A stretch of DNA of 64,000 nt, from the NCBI GenBank assembly GCA_018857735.1, contig JABMCL010000994.1, forward strand, positions 228,470-292,469, in the 5' to 3' direction. Shown piece by piece: positions 35,329 to 47,985 of this stretch. The translations under genes were made by a program, and so were the position numbers. Origin of the DNA: Alviniconcha marisindica (taxonomy: Eukaryota; Mollusca; Gastropoda; Provannidae). Below the pieces are notes generated by a model. The model did not search any database. It was not told the DNA's origin and worked only from the letters and a program-made list of their open reading frames with translations. The number at the start of each line of letters is the position of its first letter. Position 1 is the stretch's first letter.

Positions 35329-37591
35329 TGACTTAGTGCCAAAAGGTGCGCAAATGGTGGGTTGGATTTTTTGACTGTCAATAAAATCTGTTTCAAGCAC
35401 TTTGTCTTGTTGCTGCTTTGTGTGAGCGTTCATAATTGGTCAGTATCACAGTGGAAACAATATGAGCTCCAAATCTGGAGCAGCTGGAGAAATATTTATT
35501 TTTGAAAATGAAAAGTGCCATGGAATTCGATACCTGAAAACGGACACGCTCACAGTGAGTGCTTTCGATGGTTTCATTCACGTACATGGCGAATCAAAAT
35601 ATTACCTCAGTTACCAATTTGCACAGAGGAGCTATCGCTTTACACAGTGCATATAAAATTGATTATCACTAAGTTTTGTTCTGGGAGTTTGAGGCTCCGA
35701 AATGTCCCTTGATTGTGTGTTGAAATGTTTCAGGACCAGCATCTGCAGACATCCTAGCGAAGACCCGACTTTCTCTTTCGCTGAAACTTTACCCCAGTCA
35801 CTGTGGTACGTCAATGCATCAGGCGCCAATGTTTTATTTTACTGCCAAATGTCTGGGTAGTTTTTAAAATATATTTTGCCATTCTTCATAAAATTGTTGC
35901 AAGAAATAACGTTCAATAAAGTATTAGATTAAACAAGCAAAAGGAAAAACTAAAGTTTTTGCGCTTTTGCACTATATCTGGTTACACATCCAGGTCGTTT
36001 GCTTTGAGCACATGGCCACATGGAAGAGATGTTGTGATATGTGAAAGGTGTGTGGTAATATTTCTGAAGACCGTAAAAAGCATAAAGTTCAACATAATTT
36101 AAATGTTCATCAGAGATTTAGTCAAATCTTACAGTTATACGATGACATTTATATTAGTATATGCCGAATCTTTTAAAAGTATCGAAATGTTAGCATACAG
36201 AGCGAGTTTTTATTATGCTATCGATCTAGAGTTTCTGCAGATGCTTTCGTAAATGTTTTCACCGAATTTCTTACAACATGAGTGTGTGTTGAAATCGTAA
36301 TGTGCGACAGCAGAATGAGTATATTCTGATCGTACTCTTTACAATTTTTGCTTGCACTTAATGCAATTCGTTTTGCACTTAATGCAATTCATATTCAAAC
36401 AAATCATCAATATGGAAGACAATTCAAATTTACATAGGTAAAAGTCATCAAGTTAGGTGTTGAACATTACGATTACAACACGAGCTGTGGAAATAATAAC
36501 GTTTGACATAATTATACTGACCATGCCTGTCTGCCTTCCAGAGTTCAAAAAATGTAAGGTGCTGATCTTAATAGCATTATTCTTTGGCTGTGATTTATTT
36601 ATTTTTTAGTAATATTTATTGTGATTTTTAATATTTTATTATTATAAATTCGCTCACTTTGAAGTTGACTGTTCAACTATTTTTGTCCTAGACACCTGAG
36701 TCAACATGACCAAGAAACGCATGGATGACAGGTTGTGTGTGTGTTTTCCTGTGACACCCAAAAGCAGCAAAAGTTGCACTCACTCTTACTTGCTCCCATT
36801 TTCTCTTACAAAACACTTACTTGTTTGTTAAATAATAAGTATTACTTATTTTGTTATGAAAAACAAAGTACCATGTTGTGTCATTAATGTTATGTTATCT
36901 ATCCACTACAACAAAATTGGACATTCTATTTTGTGTAATGCAGCAAAAGCTGTTCACATGGAAATACTTCTGTCTTTATGTGTTTTTTACAGTAATAAAA
37001 AGTTACTGATTTATCATTTTCATCAAGAAACAAACAGCATTGTACGTCTTGTTGAAATAGTAATGTACGACACATTTCTTACATCATTTGCTGTTTATGT
37101 CAAGAAAGCTCAAGTTTGAGGGGGGAAAAAAATCATCAAATCTTGTCACATATTGTTCTATTAAAGAATAACTGTTTATGTTTCAAAATGTGTTGCTTTT
37201 TATTCATTGAAAAATGTTCAAGATTGGCTATATGTTGAACATTATCTATTGCAACAAACCATGCGTAGCATATTGTTCAGTGTGACACAGAACAACAACA
37301 GTTCACTTGGTAATACTCATGTGGATCACATCTTGTAAGATCAGTTGGGTTTTTGCAGTTAACTACATGATTAGCAGCACAGTGATGTGGGCTTGTTGCA
37401 ATGTGTAATGTTCCAACATACTGTCACAAATCACACCAAAAGTCAAATTTCTCAGGAACGAAGAGCAGCACTGCCTTCTCTCTTCACTGGTGGATGACTT
37501 CACATGTCTTCATTCAAACACTCACATCCGGTCAACTTTATTTTGTAGTACCTCTGTCCTCTTTTCTTGCATACCTTTTGGCACTAAGTCA
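35329..37591 (+). mobile_element. element B, copy B1
   Basis: 2.26 kb from TGACTTAGTGCCAAAAGGTG to its inverse CCTTTTGGCACTAAGTCA, with TATA on both flanks. The core is unlike A but collinear with B2. Repeated motifs of the type GTTGAACATTACGATT or inverse AATCGTAATGTNCGACA occur near 36090, 36290, 36460, 37052 and 37230. The right 40 bp (CTGTCCTCTTTTCTTGCATA) resemble the right end of A. A short conserved frame starts at 36706. No transposase was seen. Confidence 0.85.
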
Positions 37592-37734
37592 TATATACGT
37601 TAATGACAGAGCTGACAATTCCACTGTAGACAAGGAATTTTTTAATGTCACAGTCAGTTTATGTCAGTGTTGGCGACATTATGTATCTTGCATCACTTCA
37701 CCTCACCTCAGTCCCTCAACTTTTGCAGTCGTCA

Positions 37735-38580
37735 GGGGGACCTGAGGGCAGAAGGAGACGTCCTCCCCCAAGCTGTTCTGTTGGCAGCCATCAACATGAG
37801 GTGTGGGAAGGTCATCTCCATCCAGTGAAGATGGAGGGGTGGTGGTCTTGGAGGGTCTCCAGCATCATCCCCCCCCCCCCCCCCCTCCAATAGTACCGGG
37901 GAGAGCAGGCACCCCTGCCCTATGCCAACTGTTATTTGGAACGGTTCTCCCAGTTGGTTGCTGAGGAAAACTGCACCGCTGGAGTGTTCATAAAGGGCCT
38001 GGATGACCTGAATGAGCCCTTCCTTGCTGCTGAAGCCTCTGAGGACATGCCAGAGGCCACCATGCCACACTCTGTCAAAGGCTTTCTGGAAGTCAATGAA
38101 GTTGTGGAATAGGTCCCATTGATTTGTACTCAGTGAGGACCCTGCAGTTGAATATCCGTTCCACTGTGCCTGCTCTGAAACCTGCCCAATCTTCTGCAAG
38201 CAGCTCCTCAGCCTCTGCTTTGAGTCAGTCGAGGATCACTTGGAGCATAACCTTGCTGGGATGGCTGATCAGGCTTATGGTCCTGTAGTTTTGGCACTGT
38301 CTGACATTTCCTTTCTTGGGTTATAGCATCACCAGTGACTGTGTCCTCTCCCTTGGCCATTTCTTCTCCTTCCAGACCTTCTGGCTGAAAGCTGTCTAAA
38401 GACCTTTGTTACTGCTTTGCCTCCACTTTTCAGCTCTGAGGTAACATTATCCCCTCCAGGTGATTTGCCTGCCTTGAGGCTCTGTACATCTGCTTCCACC
38501 TCCTCCTTCAGCACAGGTGGGCTGTCTTCACCTCCTCTGGAGCTCTGGGTCTCTTGTAGTATGAAAGTGTCCATGTGGAG
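37735..38580 (-). pseudogene. LINE reverse transcriptase fragment (different clade)
   Basis: The reverse strand gives LKEEVEADVQSLKAGKSPGG and DNVTSELKSGGKAVTKVF, then NYRTISLIS-like, then HNFIDFQKAFDRVWHGGLWH, QVIQALYEHSSGAVFLSNQL and TVGIGQGCLLSPVL. FIDFxKAFDRVW and GxRQGCLLSP are RT blocks A/B, with arginine of GVRQGC changed to glycine. It is unlike the A-borne RT. Frameshifts abound, and a poly-C tract (37870-37886) breaks the downstream part. It ends about 100 nt from the CPEB exon at 38682. Confidence 0.85.
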
Positions 38581-38681
38581 CTCATAGTTATATAGGCATA
38601 TTTTGCATCAGTGGGTACAAAACAAATGCATACAATCAAAATGATTACAAATAAAAAAAATCTAAATCATACAACCCTTAC

Positions 38682-38855
38682 CTTCATCGATGTCTGGAGG
38701 CAACCCACCAACAAAGACTTTGCGTGAGTAACGTTCAATCCTCTCAAGACCTGAATTTGGAGAAGAGTGGGGGGGAGAGCTGAGGTTGGGCACAGTCTGA
38801 TCCAAGGATCCATCATCAATGACATGGTTCTCTTCAATCAAGTAAGGAATTTTGT
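38682..38855 (-). CDS. CPEB2/3/4: CPEB exon: linker and first strand of RRM1
   Basis: The 174-nt exon has acceptor TTTCTTTGCAG and donor GAAG before GTAAGG. It is in phase 1 at both ends. Its product starts NKIPYLIEENHVIDDGSLDQ, continues with a Ser/Pro-rich stretch (TVPNLSSPPHSSPNSGLERI) and ends ERYSRKVFVGGLPPDIDE. KVFVGGLP is the RNP2 motif (beta-1) of RRM1. The vertebrate microexon segment TYGRRRG is absent at this position, so the exon matches forms without that insert, or the insert is on an exon not recognised. The exon is flanked by inverted copies of element A, at 32-35 kb and 42-47 kb. A minus-strand LINE relic ends about 100 nt downstream. Confidence 0.96.
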
Positions 38856-38859
38856 CTGC

Positions 38860-41743
38860 AAAGAAAATTGCAAGATAAATAATGCATTTTAAAATTAAAT
38901 TAGCAGAGCAGTAGTAGGTAGATCCAGCCTCTCTGTAGCGCTAGTTAACACTAATGCTGAGGAAGGAAAAATTGCTCATTTTTAACTTATCATATCTGCA
39001 TTGTTCTGTGAGATCTGTCAATAAAAATTACTGTCAGTGTCATGCAAAATTATGACCATTTGGTGTCCTGAGCATGTCCTTACTTTTTGTGTGAGTGGTG
39101 TATTGTGAGTCTAAAGTAAACATGGTGCTTAACGTCCACAGAAACCATAAGGCTTATTAGGGACGGGTGGTGAGTCTGGAGGAAGATTTAATAAATATCC
39201 CAACTGCTTGGGCAGCAAGAGTGGCTTTGATGAAGGAAGTCAGAAGAGCAATCAGAAAACAGATGCAGTCACAAATCCCCAAGGGACTCTTACAAGAATA
39301 ATGGGCACACATCATATTACAATTTTTAAACAGACGAAGTTCCATAGATTAACTGGGTACAAAATTGGTTCTAAAGTTCTTTGGGGGTTTTCTGCATCAA
39401 AAAAAAAAGAACAAAAAAAAAGGTCAAAAACATTTTCATTTTTATCTCAAATTTGCACTGGGAAAGCCTACACACACCAGCCAGCTGAGCTTGTAACCAG
39501 GCAAGCTAAAGTCTTACTTTTATTCATTTGTTACAGTCAACAAGACCATGGGATAGTGTAGCTGGGTTGCAGATACCTGTAGCAAGTCTGTCCAGATTGT
39601 GCATTTTGAGACATGGTGACATATACAGAATTAAGTTTATTTTTGCATCTGTTTGAATGCAGTAGAACTTGAAGTGAATTTGTTGTCTGCCAACCACAGT
39701 TTGAACAACACTATGCAATTAGTTTAGCTTAAATATCGGCAAACTACGAACTTCTGTGCCTTTCAGCACACATTATGTATTTTGCATCAGTGGTACAAAA
39801 ACAAAAATGCATACAGCAAGCACAACCTAGCATAGCTCCTGAACATAAGGCATATCCCCTGAAATTAGGCTCATACAGAAGGTACTCCTGAATATAAGTG
39901 CTGCAGCAATGGTGCCATCATTTTGTCCTTTATATGTCAGCATAACATTATGCACCATAAAAAGTCACACAGGTCACAGTTGATGAGCAAAACCTGACGG
40001 TCACAATTACATGCATAAAAATAACAATAATAGGTAATTTTTGTATAGTGCTATTCTCTGGTGTACAAAAACCCTGGTCTACACAAAACATTCTCCAACA
40101 TTTTGTAAGTGAGAAGAAAACAAAACTGAAGGTAATATGTTCATCAAAGTAATGTATTATGACAACTAACAATGTATATAATACACAAAAAAGTATAAAG
40201 TACATGTGCTGTGCAATATACAAAGATGTTTTGATTTTTTTAATACTTAGTGCTCCCAATAATGAATAACTGCAGGTCTATTATGCACAGATTTGAATTA
40301 TGATGCACAGATTATAGATCCGTGCATCATCTTGACGCACACATGTTTTCAAACCAATCAAGATAGTCAACGGTCATTTAGCACATCAACAAAACCAGAT
40401 TAGCAAGGTTCAGAACACAAAACTCTGCTTGCCTAACCACATTCCTGTCTGTGATGCTGACTGGTTTAAATGTAATTTCCGGCAGTTGTATTCCAAAGCT
40501 GATTGGTCACAAATGCATTTCATTTCTATGCCTTTGTTTTCACTTCAACTGAACACATGTCGCTTTTACCTGGCTTACACATGCGAAGATGCGCTTGGCA
40601 GCAAAGTCTGATGAAAATATTATCACTGAGGGAGAGAGAAGTATAAAGCAGCTGAAAAAGATCCCATAGTTGCTATTGTACGTTTGACTGGTGCAACTGT
40701 AGTAGGAAGAGTAAATGCAACTGAATTTTGGCAAAGGCAAATACAGCCTCCCTCAGTTTTACTACTGCTCAGTTACAAAATGGATCTTGCTCTACCTGTG
40801 ATCTACTCTTCACCCTGGCAGCCAAATGATTTACAACAATTACTGTTTTTGCAACAATTACTTTTGTACCCAGTTTGCTTCCTTGAGTGATGTGCAGTAT
40901 TCCATCGGAACAACCTCAAATGAAACTGAGGCTGTTCCAATAAAAAATAAATTTTAAAGTCATGAAAGAAGCAGAGTAAAGAAGTAACTGTCGCAAAAAC
41001 AGTAATTACAACTGCTTGTTTAGCTACCTGATGGAAGCAAAAATCACTGTGGAATTGTGAGAATCTGAGATCCAGGCGGGGCCAAGCTCCTAAAGACATC
41101 TGAAGTGTTTCTGTGAGACAGACTTGCAGAACCAGGTAATAGAACATGGCCAATGCAGTCTGAATCAGTTCTGCTGGAGAGAGAGAGCTCCTCAACATGA
41201 AAGCAAATTATGCTGGTACTAGTAGAGATTTTAAAACTGAACTTGTTTTCGTCTTCTCTATTTTTTGGGGGGGAGGAGTTGTTAGTGGCAGTGTAATCAA
41301 TAAGCATTTTAAATGACCGAATTGTGGCCACTAAATGGATTAATAATGATGTTCTGATCGACAATTTCTGTTCAGCAAGGGGACACTACTCCCGACTCGC
41401 AATCTTGTTTCATCATGGAAATAGAGGAAACATCAACAACAAACTTTCTCTTTCAGACATTCTTAAATAACAGACGATGAAGGCAGGAATAAACTAGCAT
41501 TTATAAACTTGCATCCTTTAATAAAAGCAAATAAAGTATAAAGTGCAGGTTTGGCATATTTCCTTGTGTTTAAAATTACAGCCATGTGACCCAAGCTGCT
41601 CCATGCCCCAGGGTAGGTTGGGTCATGACTTGAAGCAGTTTGGGTTGTTAATATTAATAATAATTAATATTTTGAAATTAGAACTGTTACAGTGTTAGAA
41701 TGAAATGAACAGTAACAGCCTGTTGGCCTTCTCAGAAAGTCAT
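38860..41743. other. CPEB intron DNA with short repeat scraps
   Basis: 39776-39830 is a scrap of family E (GTATTTTGCATCAGTGGTAC, ATGCATACAGC). 38602-38640 on the other side of the exon is another. 40010-40110 resembles an inverted non-LTR tail (AATAATAGGTAATTTTTGTA, TAGTGCTATTCTCTGG). The rest is unassigned. Confidence 0.5.
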
Positions 41744-43710
41744 CATATATGTGACCCACTCTCACGAAACCAGTGCTAACTCGTTTTGGGGTATTTAGAG
41801 ATATGACTAAGTGCCAAAAGGTGTGTCTGCAAAGGGTGACTTGGTTGTGCTGAGAATAAAAGATTTATTTTATTGATTTTTTTTGTCTTGAGTGTGTGTG
41901 AAAATGAACGGGGATATAGTTGAAATAATCGCAGCACTAATTTTGAAGCGGTTTGGGAAATATCTCTGATAAAGTGTGATTTAACTGCTGAAATTCAACC
42001 ACAAAAAACGGACAGTGGCACAGAGGCATCGTTTGGATAAAAACAAACAAGGAAAAGTGATATTTATCACATCTATTATGTTAGTGAAAGATCGTTTTAC
42101 AAGATTCATGCATCAGGAAGATTTTAAACAAATTATGCTTTTGTAAAAAGCGTATCAACCCTTTATTTGATCGGACGTCATCTGTGTCACAATACGAAAC
42201 ACAAACTTTCGACAACAGACTGAAAACAACTCTGACCCTTGACATGAGCGGAAGTAACATCATATGCACGTCAGACTCGCAGTCAATCACTCGGCAGCTT
42301 TCAAAAGATTTAACCAAACAACTTTTGTTGCATTAAAAAAAATTGCTGCTACTCAAATTTTGTCGCAATATATGACGTCTGATTATATAACAAGTTGTGA
42401 GCGAAAAACAAAATATTATAGGTTTACACTTGTCAACAAACACGAAGGCACCGCGGTCACATTTGATTTGAATGGCGTTGAAGGAACTGTCTGCTGCGAA
42501 CATTGAAAGGTATGTTGCAATTATTGTCATGAGGCTGCTGTCCAACCATTCCTGACGTCCGATCACAATTCTGCACCGATTATTTTATGAAATCAGCTAG
42601 TTAATAATTATTTAGATGATTTTTTGTGTTCAGGTTAGAGCGCAGTAGGACGAAGTGTCTTTTTACGCAACGGGTGAGATTTGCGGCGGCTAATGTTGTG
42701 CTAGTATCGCAATGAAAAATTATATTGTGGCATGAGCTCTTGCTGTAATTTGGACGTCAAATCACCATGTGGCGTAAAACTGACGTCCAGTTGCACAGTG
42801 CAGACATTTGTGAAATATGACAGTTGCCATCCCAACATTGCTTAGCGTTTCCTTTGGCAAGACCGACTTGCGAAATCGGGGACAGCTAGTAATAACCATA
42901 ATTTTTTTTTACGAGGATTAAGTTGGTCAGACGTCAGGGTTACCCCAAAATTTGTTGCTGATGACATTTGACACCTTTTTGTGTAAGTTTTGTAAGGCTA
43001 CTAAGAGTCATTTACTAGACTTTTTATTTTGCTTGTTTAGTTTTAGTTTTAGGTTTTCTACTTTGAATTTTATTGAATTATTCATTGTATTTTATGGATA
43101 AATTATGCTTGTGGATAGGATTTTTTGTTGATGATGTTTCTCATGTTGGTTGTTATTGTCTTATTATTTCAGACTAATTAATAGTTGCTGACATGACCAG
43201 GAGTTGGACAAAATTGCCCCTGCTATGCCCTTTGATCATCAATTCCTCATTCAGTAGCAGCACCGTGCCTGAAGATTGGAGAACCACACTCATCACACCT
43301 GTCTTTAAGAACGCTACCATTCAAAAAAGTTCTGACCAATTTCCTTCACAAGTGTCGTCTGCAACTTGTGCAAGATCCTCGCATACTGTCATCAGTAACA
43401 TCATGCAGTATGCAGAAGACAACATCATCATAGCTCCTGAACAACATGGCTTCAAATGGGTCGCTCATGTGAAACCCAACTCCTTGGCCTAATCACTAAA
43501 TCAGTGAACTCACACATGACTTTCAGGCAGGGAAACTGGTAGACCTTGTGGGCTGGACTTCTCCAAGGCCTGCTTCACAAAATGTCCCATTATGGGATCA
43601 CTGGTAGAACAAACACATGGATCAAAAGCTTCCTGAGAGATCAACAACAAGCTGTCATGGTTGATGGTCCCAGGTCAAACTTTGTCTCATGGGACTCGAA
43701 GGTGCCTTAA

Positions 43711-44536
43711 AAGTAAAAGCCCAAAGTTTTTTACTATGCAAAATGACCACCGAAATGATTGACAAATGAGTCACTAGTTTCAGATTTAATGAAATAAAAA
43801 AAATAAAATAAAGGGTTTAATTGGTTTTTAATTGATTTTATTTTCTGTAGGCTGGCCGAGACTACAGTCGGGTTCTCCATCAGTCAGTGACTTTCCCGGA
43901 AGTGACGTCAGCCTGGGGAGTCAGTGCGGATGCCATCTTAGATTCTTCATAACTGTGTATGCATGTGGTCAACAAAAAGTTAACTATCCCGGCCTCTGTG
44001 TTGCCGCAAACTGTAACAATTCGCAGATGACCCCAGGTATAAAAATGCACGAGTCCCACGAATCGACCCGCAGTGAGGCGAAAATGGTTTAAAATTTTAT
44101 ACAATTAAATGAGCATTTTCTGCTGGCTGCATCACGCCCATTTGTGTAGCGAGCACTTCAGTGAGTGCGATTTCGCAAACCCCTGGAATACTGCATGGGG
44201 TTTGCTTCGAAGTTTGACACGATGTTCCGGTACTCTTTCAAATCCTGCCTGACAGGCTCAAACTGATACGGTTTGTATCCTTGTGGGCCCTCTCAGGCAA
44301 AGTATCAGTTTCGTCTTTGGAGCTCGAGGTGGCCATTTTGCATCGACTCCCCAAAGTGATGTAGTAGGCATATGGTCATGTGATTTGGGCGTCATGGTGA
44401 CGCTTTTGGTACAACAAAAAAATGCATTTTTTTGTGCATTTATAACCCACAGATCACAGTTTCACCTACATCATCGTTCTCAGCGAGTTTTAACAGAAAT
44501 TGTGTCAAAAATCACCCCTAACCTTGGACTTGTCCT
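43711..44536 (+). mobile_element. TTAA-flanked THAP element K (in A3)
   Basis: 826 bp between TTAA at 43707-43710 and 44537-44540. The paralogous A4 has a single TTAA at the same point (GGTGCCTTAAGGCAGTG, 53230-53246), so this is a precise empty site. Termini are AAGTAAAAGCCCAAAG and, in reverse complement, AGGACAAGTCCAAGG, imperfect TIRs. The right part matches 27804-28000. It contains a broken THAP domain. Confidence 0.92.
43975..44190 (+). pseudogene. THAP domain remnant in K
   Basis: NYPGLCVAANCNNSQMTPGI (C-x4-C of the C2CH finger) is followed after a break by HLCSEHFSECDFANPW, the CSxHFxxxDF end of the THAP fold. The central WxxA block is missing or scrambled, and a stop follows MV. It fits a non-autonomous Kolobok-like derivative. 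Confidence 0.7.
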
Positions 44537-47383
44537 TTAAGGCAGTGTTCTTGGCCCAAAATTGTTTGTCCTATTTCAGTGACCTGCCATAACAGCCTAC
44601 CTCCAGACTGAGATTGTTTGAAGATGACACCATCTGTCAGCACCCCATCTCCACAGCTGAAGATCAAGCAATACTCCAAAATGATCTAAACAATTTCTGT
44701 ATGGGTAATGAGAAGGCAGATGGAACATGTGCTTCCACCCGGACAGATGTGATGTCCTAAGTGTCACTAAAAGCACGAGGAAATACTACCACATTTTGCA
44801 TGGCCAGATGCTCAAATCAGTCAACAGTACTCACTACTTGGGTGTTACATTGACTTCAGATACCACCTGGGAGACACATCAACATCACCAACAAGGCAAG
44901 CAGGACCCTAGGTTCTGGGAAGAACCCTGAAGATCGGCTCCTCTTTAGTAAAAGGCAGTTGTCACACCAGTCCTGGAAAAATGCAAGCTCTATCTGGGAC
45001 CAAATAACATCAAGCTGATCAACCGCCTAGAATCTGTACAGCAAAAGGCAGCATGGTGGACACCGCAGAGATGCTGCGGACATCCAGTGGCGACAACATG
45101 CTGGCAACGTTGGGCTGACCATATCTCCAACACAGGCACAGGAATGCAAGACTGGTGGAACTTTTATAAGTTCCACCATCACCAAGGCTCCATAGCCACT
45201 GACACCAGGTGAATATCTGGTTACTGTCCCAGTGTCACAAGAGCCCATCATTCCCATTCCCTCTTATACCCAGTGCCCTCCTGTCATGCTGACTACAGGA
45301 AATTCTCCTTTTTCCCAACGCAATCTCAAGGATTGGAATGACCTCACTGAGGATGTGGCTGCTGCACCCACCCTTGAGACTTCTTGTTCACATCTTCCAA
45401 AATCGGTACCTTCAGAGTAGGCTACCTTCAGAGTAGTGTTGATGATGGCTAGGGCTGTGCAGGTCAGGCTTTGCCCAGGTGACCACTACAGTAGCTGGAC
45501 TGACCCAGTTGGAGATGTGAAATACCCGTGGGCAGTGGGACACTCAAAACTCAGTGCTGTTTGTTTGTAAGAGTTTTTTTCATTTTTTTATGGTGTGCAT
45601 TCTCTTGAAACATTCAAGGTACAGTTTCTTTTTGGACCCGTAGGTGGTATGGTGTTTTAGACTTTTGTTAAATGTTGTGTTTTGTGACTGAAGTATGACT
45701 ATGAGATAGCCAATCGGAAGTGCCCAACAGGGTTACAATGCTATAATTACAAGCCACTGTATGTAAAATTTTAAAGCGTATCAAAAGCAAGTTGAATGCA
45801 GTACCCTGGATCTAAGTACATGCTACTTTACTACCTTATGTGTATTTTTTATAGCTGAAGAGAAAGTTTAATGTTGGACTGTCAGGTCTTACGACTTTGT
45901 CGCAAGCTGATGTTCAACATTTTATGATTCTGCAGTAAAACTAAAAGCCAACAATCATAAATTGAATGTAGCACTATGTTTAAATATATGGTTTTACATT
46001 TGTAGTTGAAGATAAATGTAAAATCTTCAATAATTAATGCACTGTCAAGTCACATTTATGACACTGTCATACTTTACTGTAATGCTGATGTTCGACACTT
46101 TTGGTGGGGTTTTTGGTGCTACGTCAAAAAAAGAAACAAAGTCCTCAAAACTGACTTTCCAATGTGTCTGTCACCTGCACTAGAATGTCTGAATGGCAGA
46201 ATGGATGAAACTTTTTGGTTTTTGGTTGTCAGAAAGAAAAGGTGAACAATTTAATTATGTCGGATGTCAGGTATTGGACAACAGTACACGCAATATTTTT
46301 GTAAGAAGGCAAACTGCAATAAATTTATCTGAAAATACTTGTGAGGACATCCTTAATCTGTCTAAAGTGGTTGGGAATAAAAATAATAATTTAACAGCCA
46401 TACAGCAGCACTTTTGTGTCGCAATCCCTTTACATCTGACATAATACACTTCTTTATCTTTCAAAGCTCGTTTTCTCAAAAACTAATAAAGTCGTTATCT
46501 TCCACTTTGAAGTTTATGATTACCAATCAGTATACATTCTAAAAACCTACTTCTTTTTACTTTATTCATACTTTTTTGTGACCTACTGTGTCCTCTTTTC
46601 ATGCACACCTTTTTGGGACTTAGTCATATATATAATATATCAGTTTTAAAAACTCAGATCCTATTTTTTAAATAAACGTCATAAATGTATTGAAAATTGC
46701 AGAATTCTGCTAATGGCAGCCATTTTGAGAAACGGCTCTAAAGATATTATGTTTTTTTGCATATTTTCCGCAGCAACGGGGGTTCAGAGTCAGCCAAACT
46801 TCCTGATTTTTATCATGGTATACATTGGATATGTTAGCATATTGCAGAGGCCCCAAAACATATTTTTAATTGGTCTTTGTGTGGTGAATATAACCATCTT
46901 CACCACAAAATCTGGCTTTGCTGTTGAACAAAATTGTAAACCAGCATGCGTCACCAGCGAGAGGGCTGGCAGCTTTCTCTGTGCTGCCACCAAACTGATC
47001 TACAGCTGTCCTATGGCAGCTTGCCTGTAGAATGAGGGACACCCTGTGACGTCCGTATTGCGTCACCCACCGCTCCCCCATGACCTGCCAGGGTCCGTCC
47101 ACGGGGGTGGGGGAAGCGAAGGGTGACCCCCGCTGACAACAGGGCTCGGTGGAGGAAGCGCTGTGTTCAGTCAGCTCTCTGAACACCGCTAACCCACCAT
47201 TGTGCTTGCCGAGCGTGACCAACACTCCACCGTGGCAAGTGCCTTACTCCTCTCATCTTAATACTAACAAACCCCATAATGTTATTAACCTATGTAAGAT
47301 CACTATGCAACTAGCATAGTATGAATATCCAAATGCCTATGTTTTTAAAGCCACGAGACGATAGTCTCCTTTCAACTGTAAAT

Positions 47384-47745
47384 ATATGTCTATCCAAACA
47401 ATGGATTTTTAACAGTAGCAGGTGCGTCGTTGTCGCCCAGAACATGTCACGCATGTTGAAACTGCAACGGCGACTGACTGCGTCGCTCCCCGGCTGCATG
47501 GCTGGGGAACAGAATGTCCAAACCGTAACCAGCAATTTAAGGTTTTTCTTTAACAAAAGCTGGATGGATTAAGAATTTTAAATGTATGCTGCCCTCATTA
47601 CAGGCCCATTTACAGCTGTGAGCAGGTGGTCGTCATTTTTTATCCACAGTAAAATGAACTCCCAAACAACAAATGTCTTTTTTATCAACAGCAGGCACCT
47701 TGTTGCCCCCCAGACACGTACTGAAGCTAAAGCGACTCCCCCTCC
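47384..47745 (+). repeat. diverged repeat pair in G
   Basis: AACAGTAGCAGGTGCGTCGT (47410 region) and CAACAGCAGGCACCTTGTTG (47688 region), each followed by a CCCAGA/CCCCCAGACACG-like block, ACTGAAGC/TGAAACTGCAAC and GCGACT. Spacing is about 280 bp. Confidence 0.5.
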
Positions 47746-47985
47746 CCCAACCCCACTCATTTTTAGTTTTAAGAGTTTGTTACAGTTTGTCCCTAATATG
47801 TCAACCCAACATCCGAGGACATGAAGCCCCACATCATCATCAGTTGACTGTGTTTCTGTTGACTGTGTTTCTATTATGTTCTAATGCAAAAAAGAAAACA
47901 TGTAATACTCTATTAAAGCAAAATGATTAACATTTATTGATTTAATGAAAATGGGGGGGGGGTTGGATTTGTCAGTTATTAATAC

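Larger units (their letters stand above)
43193..45420 (+). pseudogene. LINE reverse transcriptase fragment in A3, split by K
   Basis: Before K: PLIINSSFSSSTVPEDWRTT, LITPVFKNATIQKSS and NIIIAPEQHGFK. After K: RLFEDDTICQ (catalytic FADD box, here FEDD), MCFHPDRCDVLSVTK, LKSVNSTHYLGVTLTSDTTW and a C-terminus with LKDWNDLTEDVAAAPTLETS. The AFDKVxHxxLL block is lost between 43555 and 43575 in the same way as in A4. The reading frame is broken throughout, and the enzyme cannot be active. The segment starts just after a TTATTATTTCAG that looks like a splice acceptor. Confidence 0.85.
41804..46626 (+). mobile_element. element A, copy A3 (most complete)
   Basis: 4.82 kb between TGACTAAGTGCCAAAAGGTG and a right end whose reverse complement reads TGACTAAGTCCCAAAAAGGT. 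It is flanked by ATA and TATATA. Order: left subterminal region with repeated (G/C)GACGTC(C/A)GAT and TTGCGACA motifs (41.8-43.1 kb), truncated LINE RT (43.19-45.42 kb, interrupted by K), then right core (45.5-46.6 kb) with GTCGGATGTCAGG-type motifs. No transposase, so it is non-autonomous. Confidence 0.85.

Noticed and set aside
46713..47030. 105-codon hydrophobic frame (membrane protein)
   Set aside because: Part of element G; hydrophobicity arises from AT-rich composition and no family is matched.
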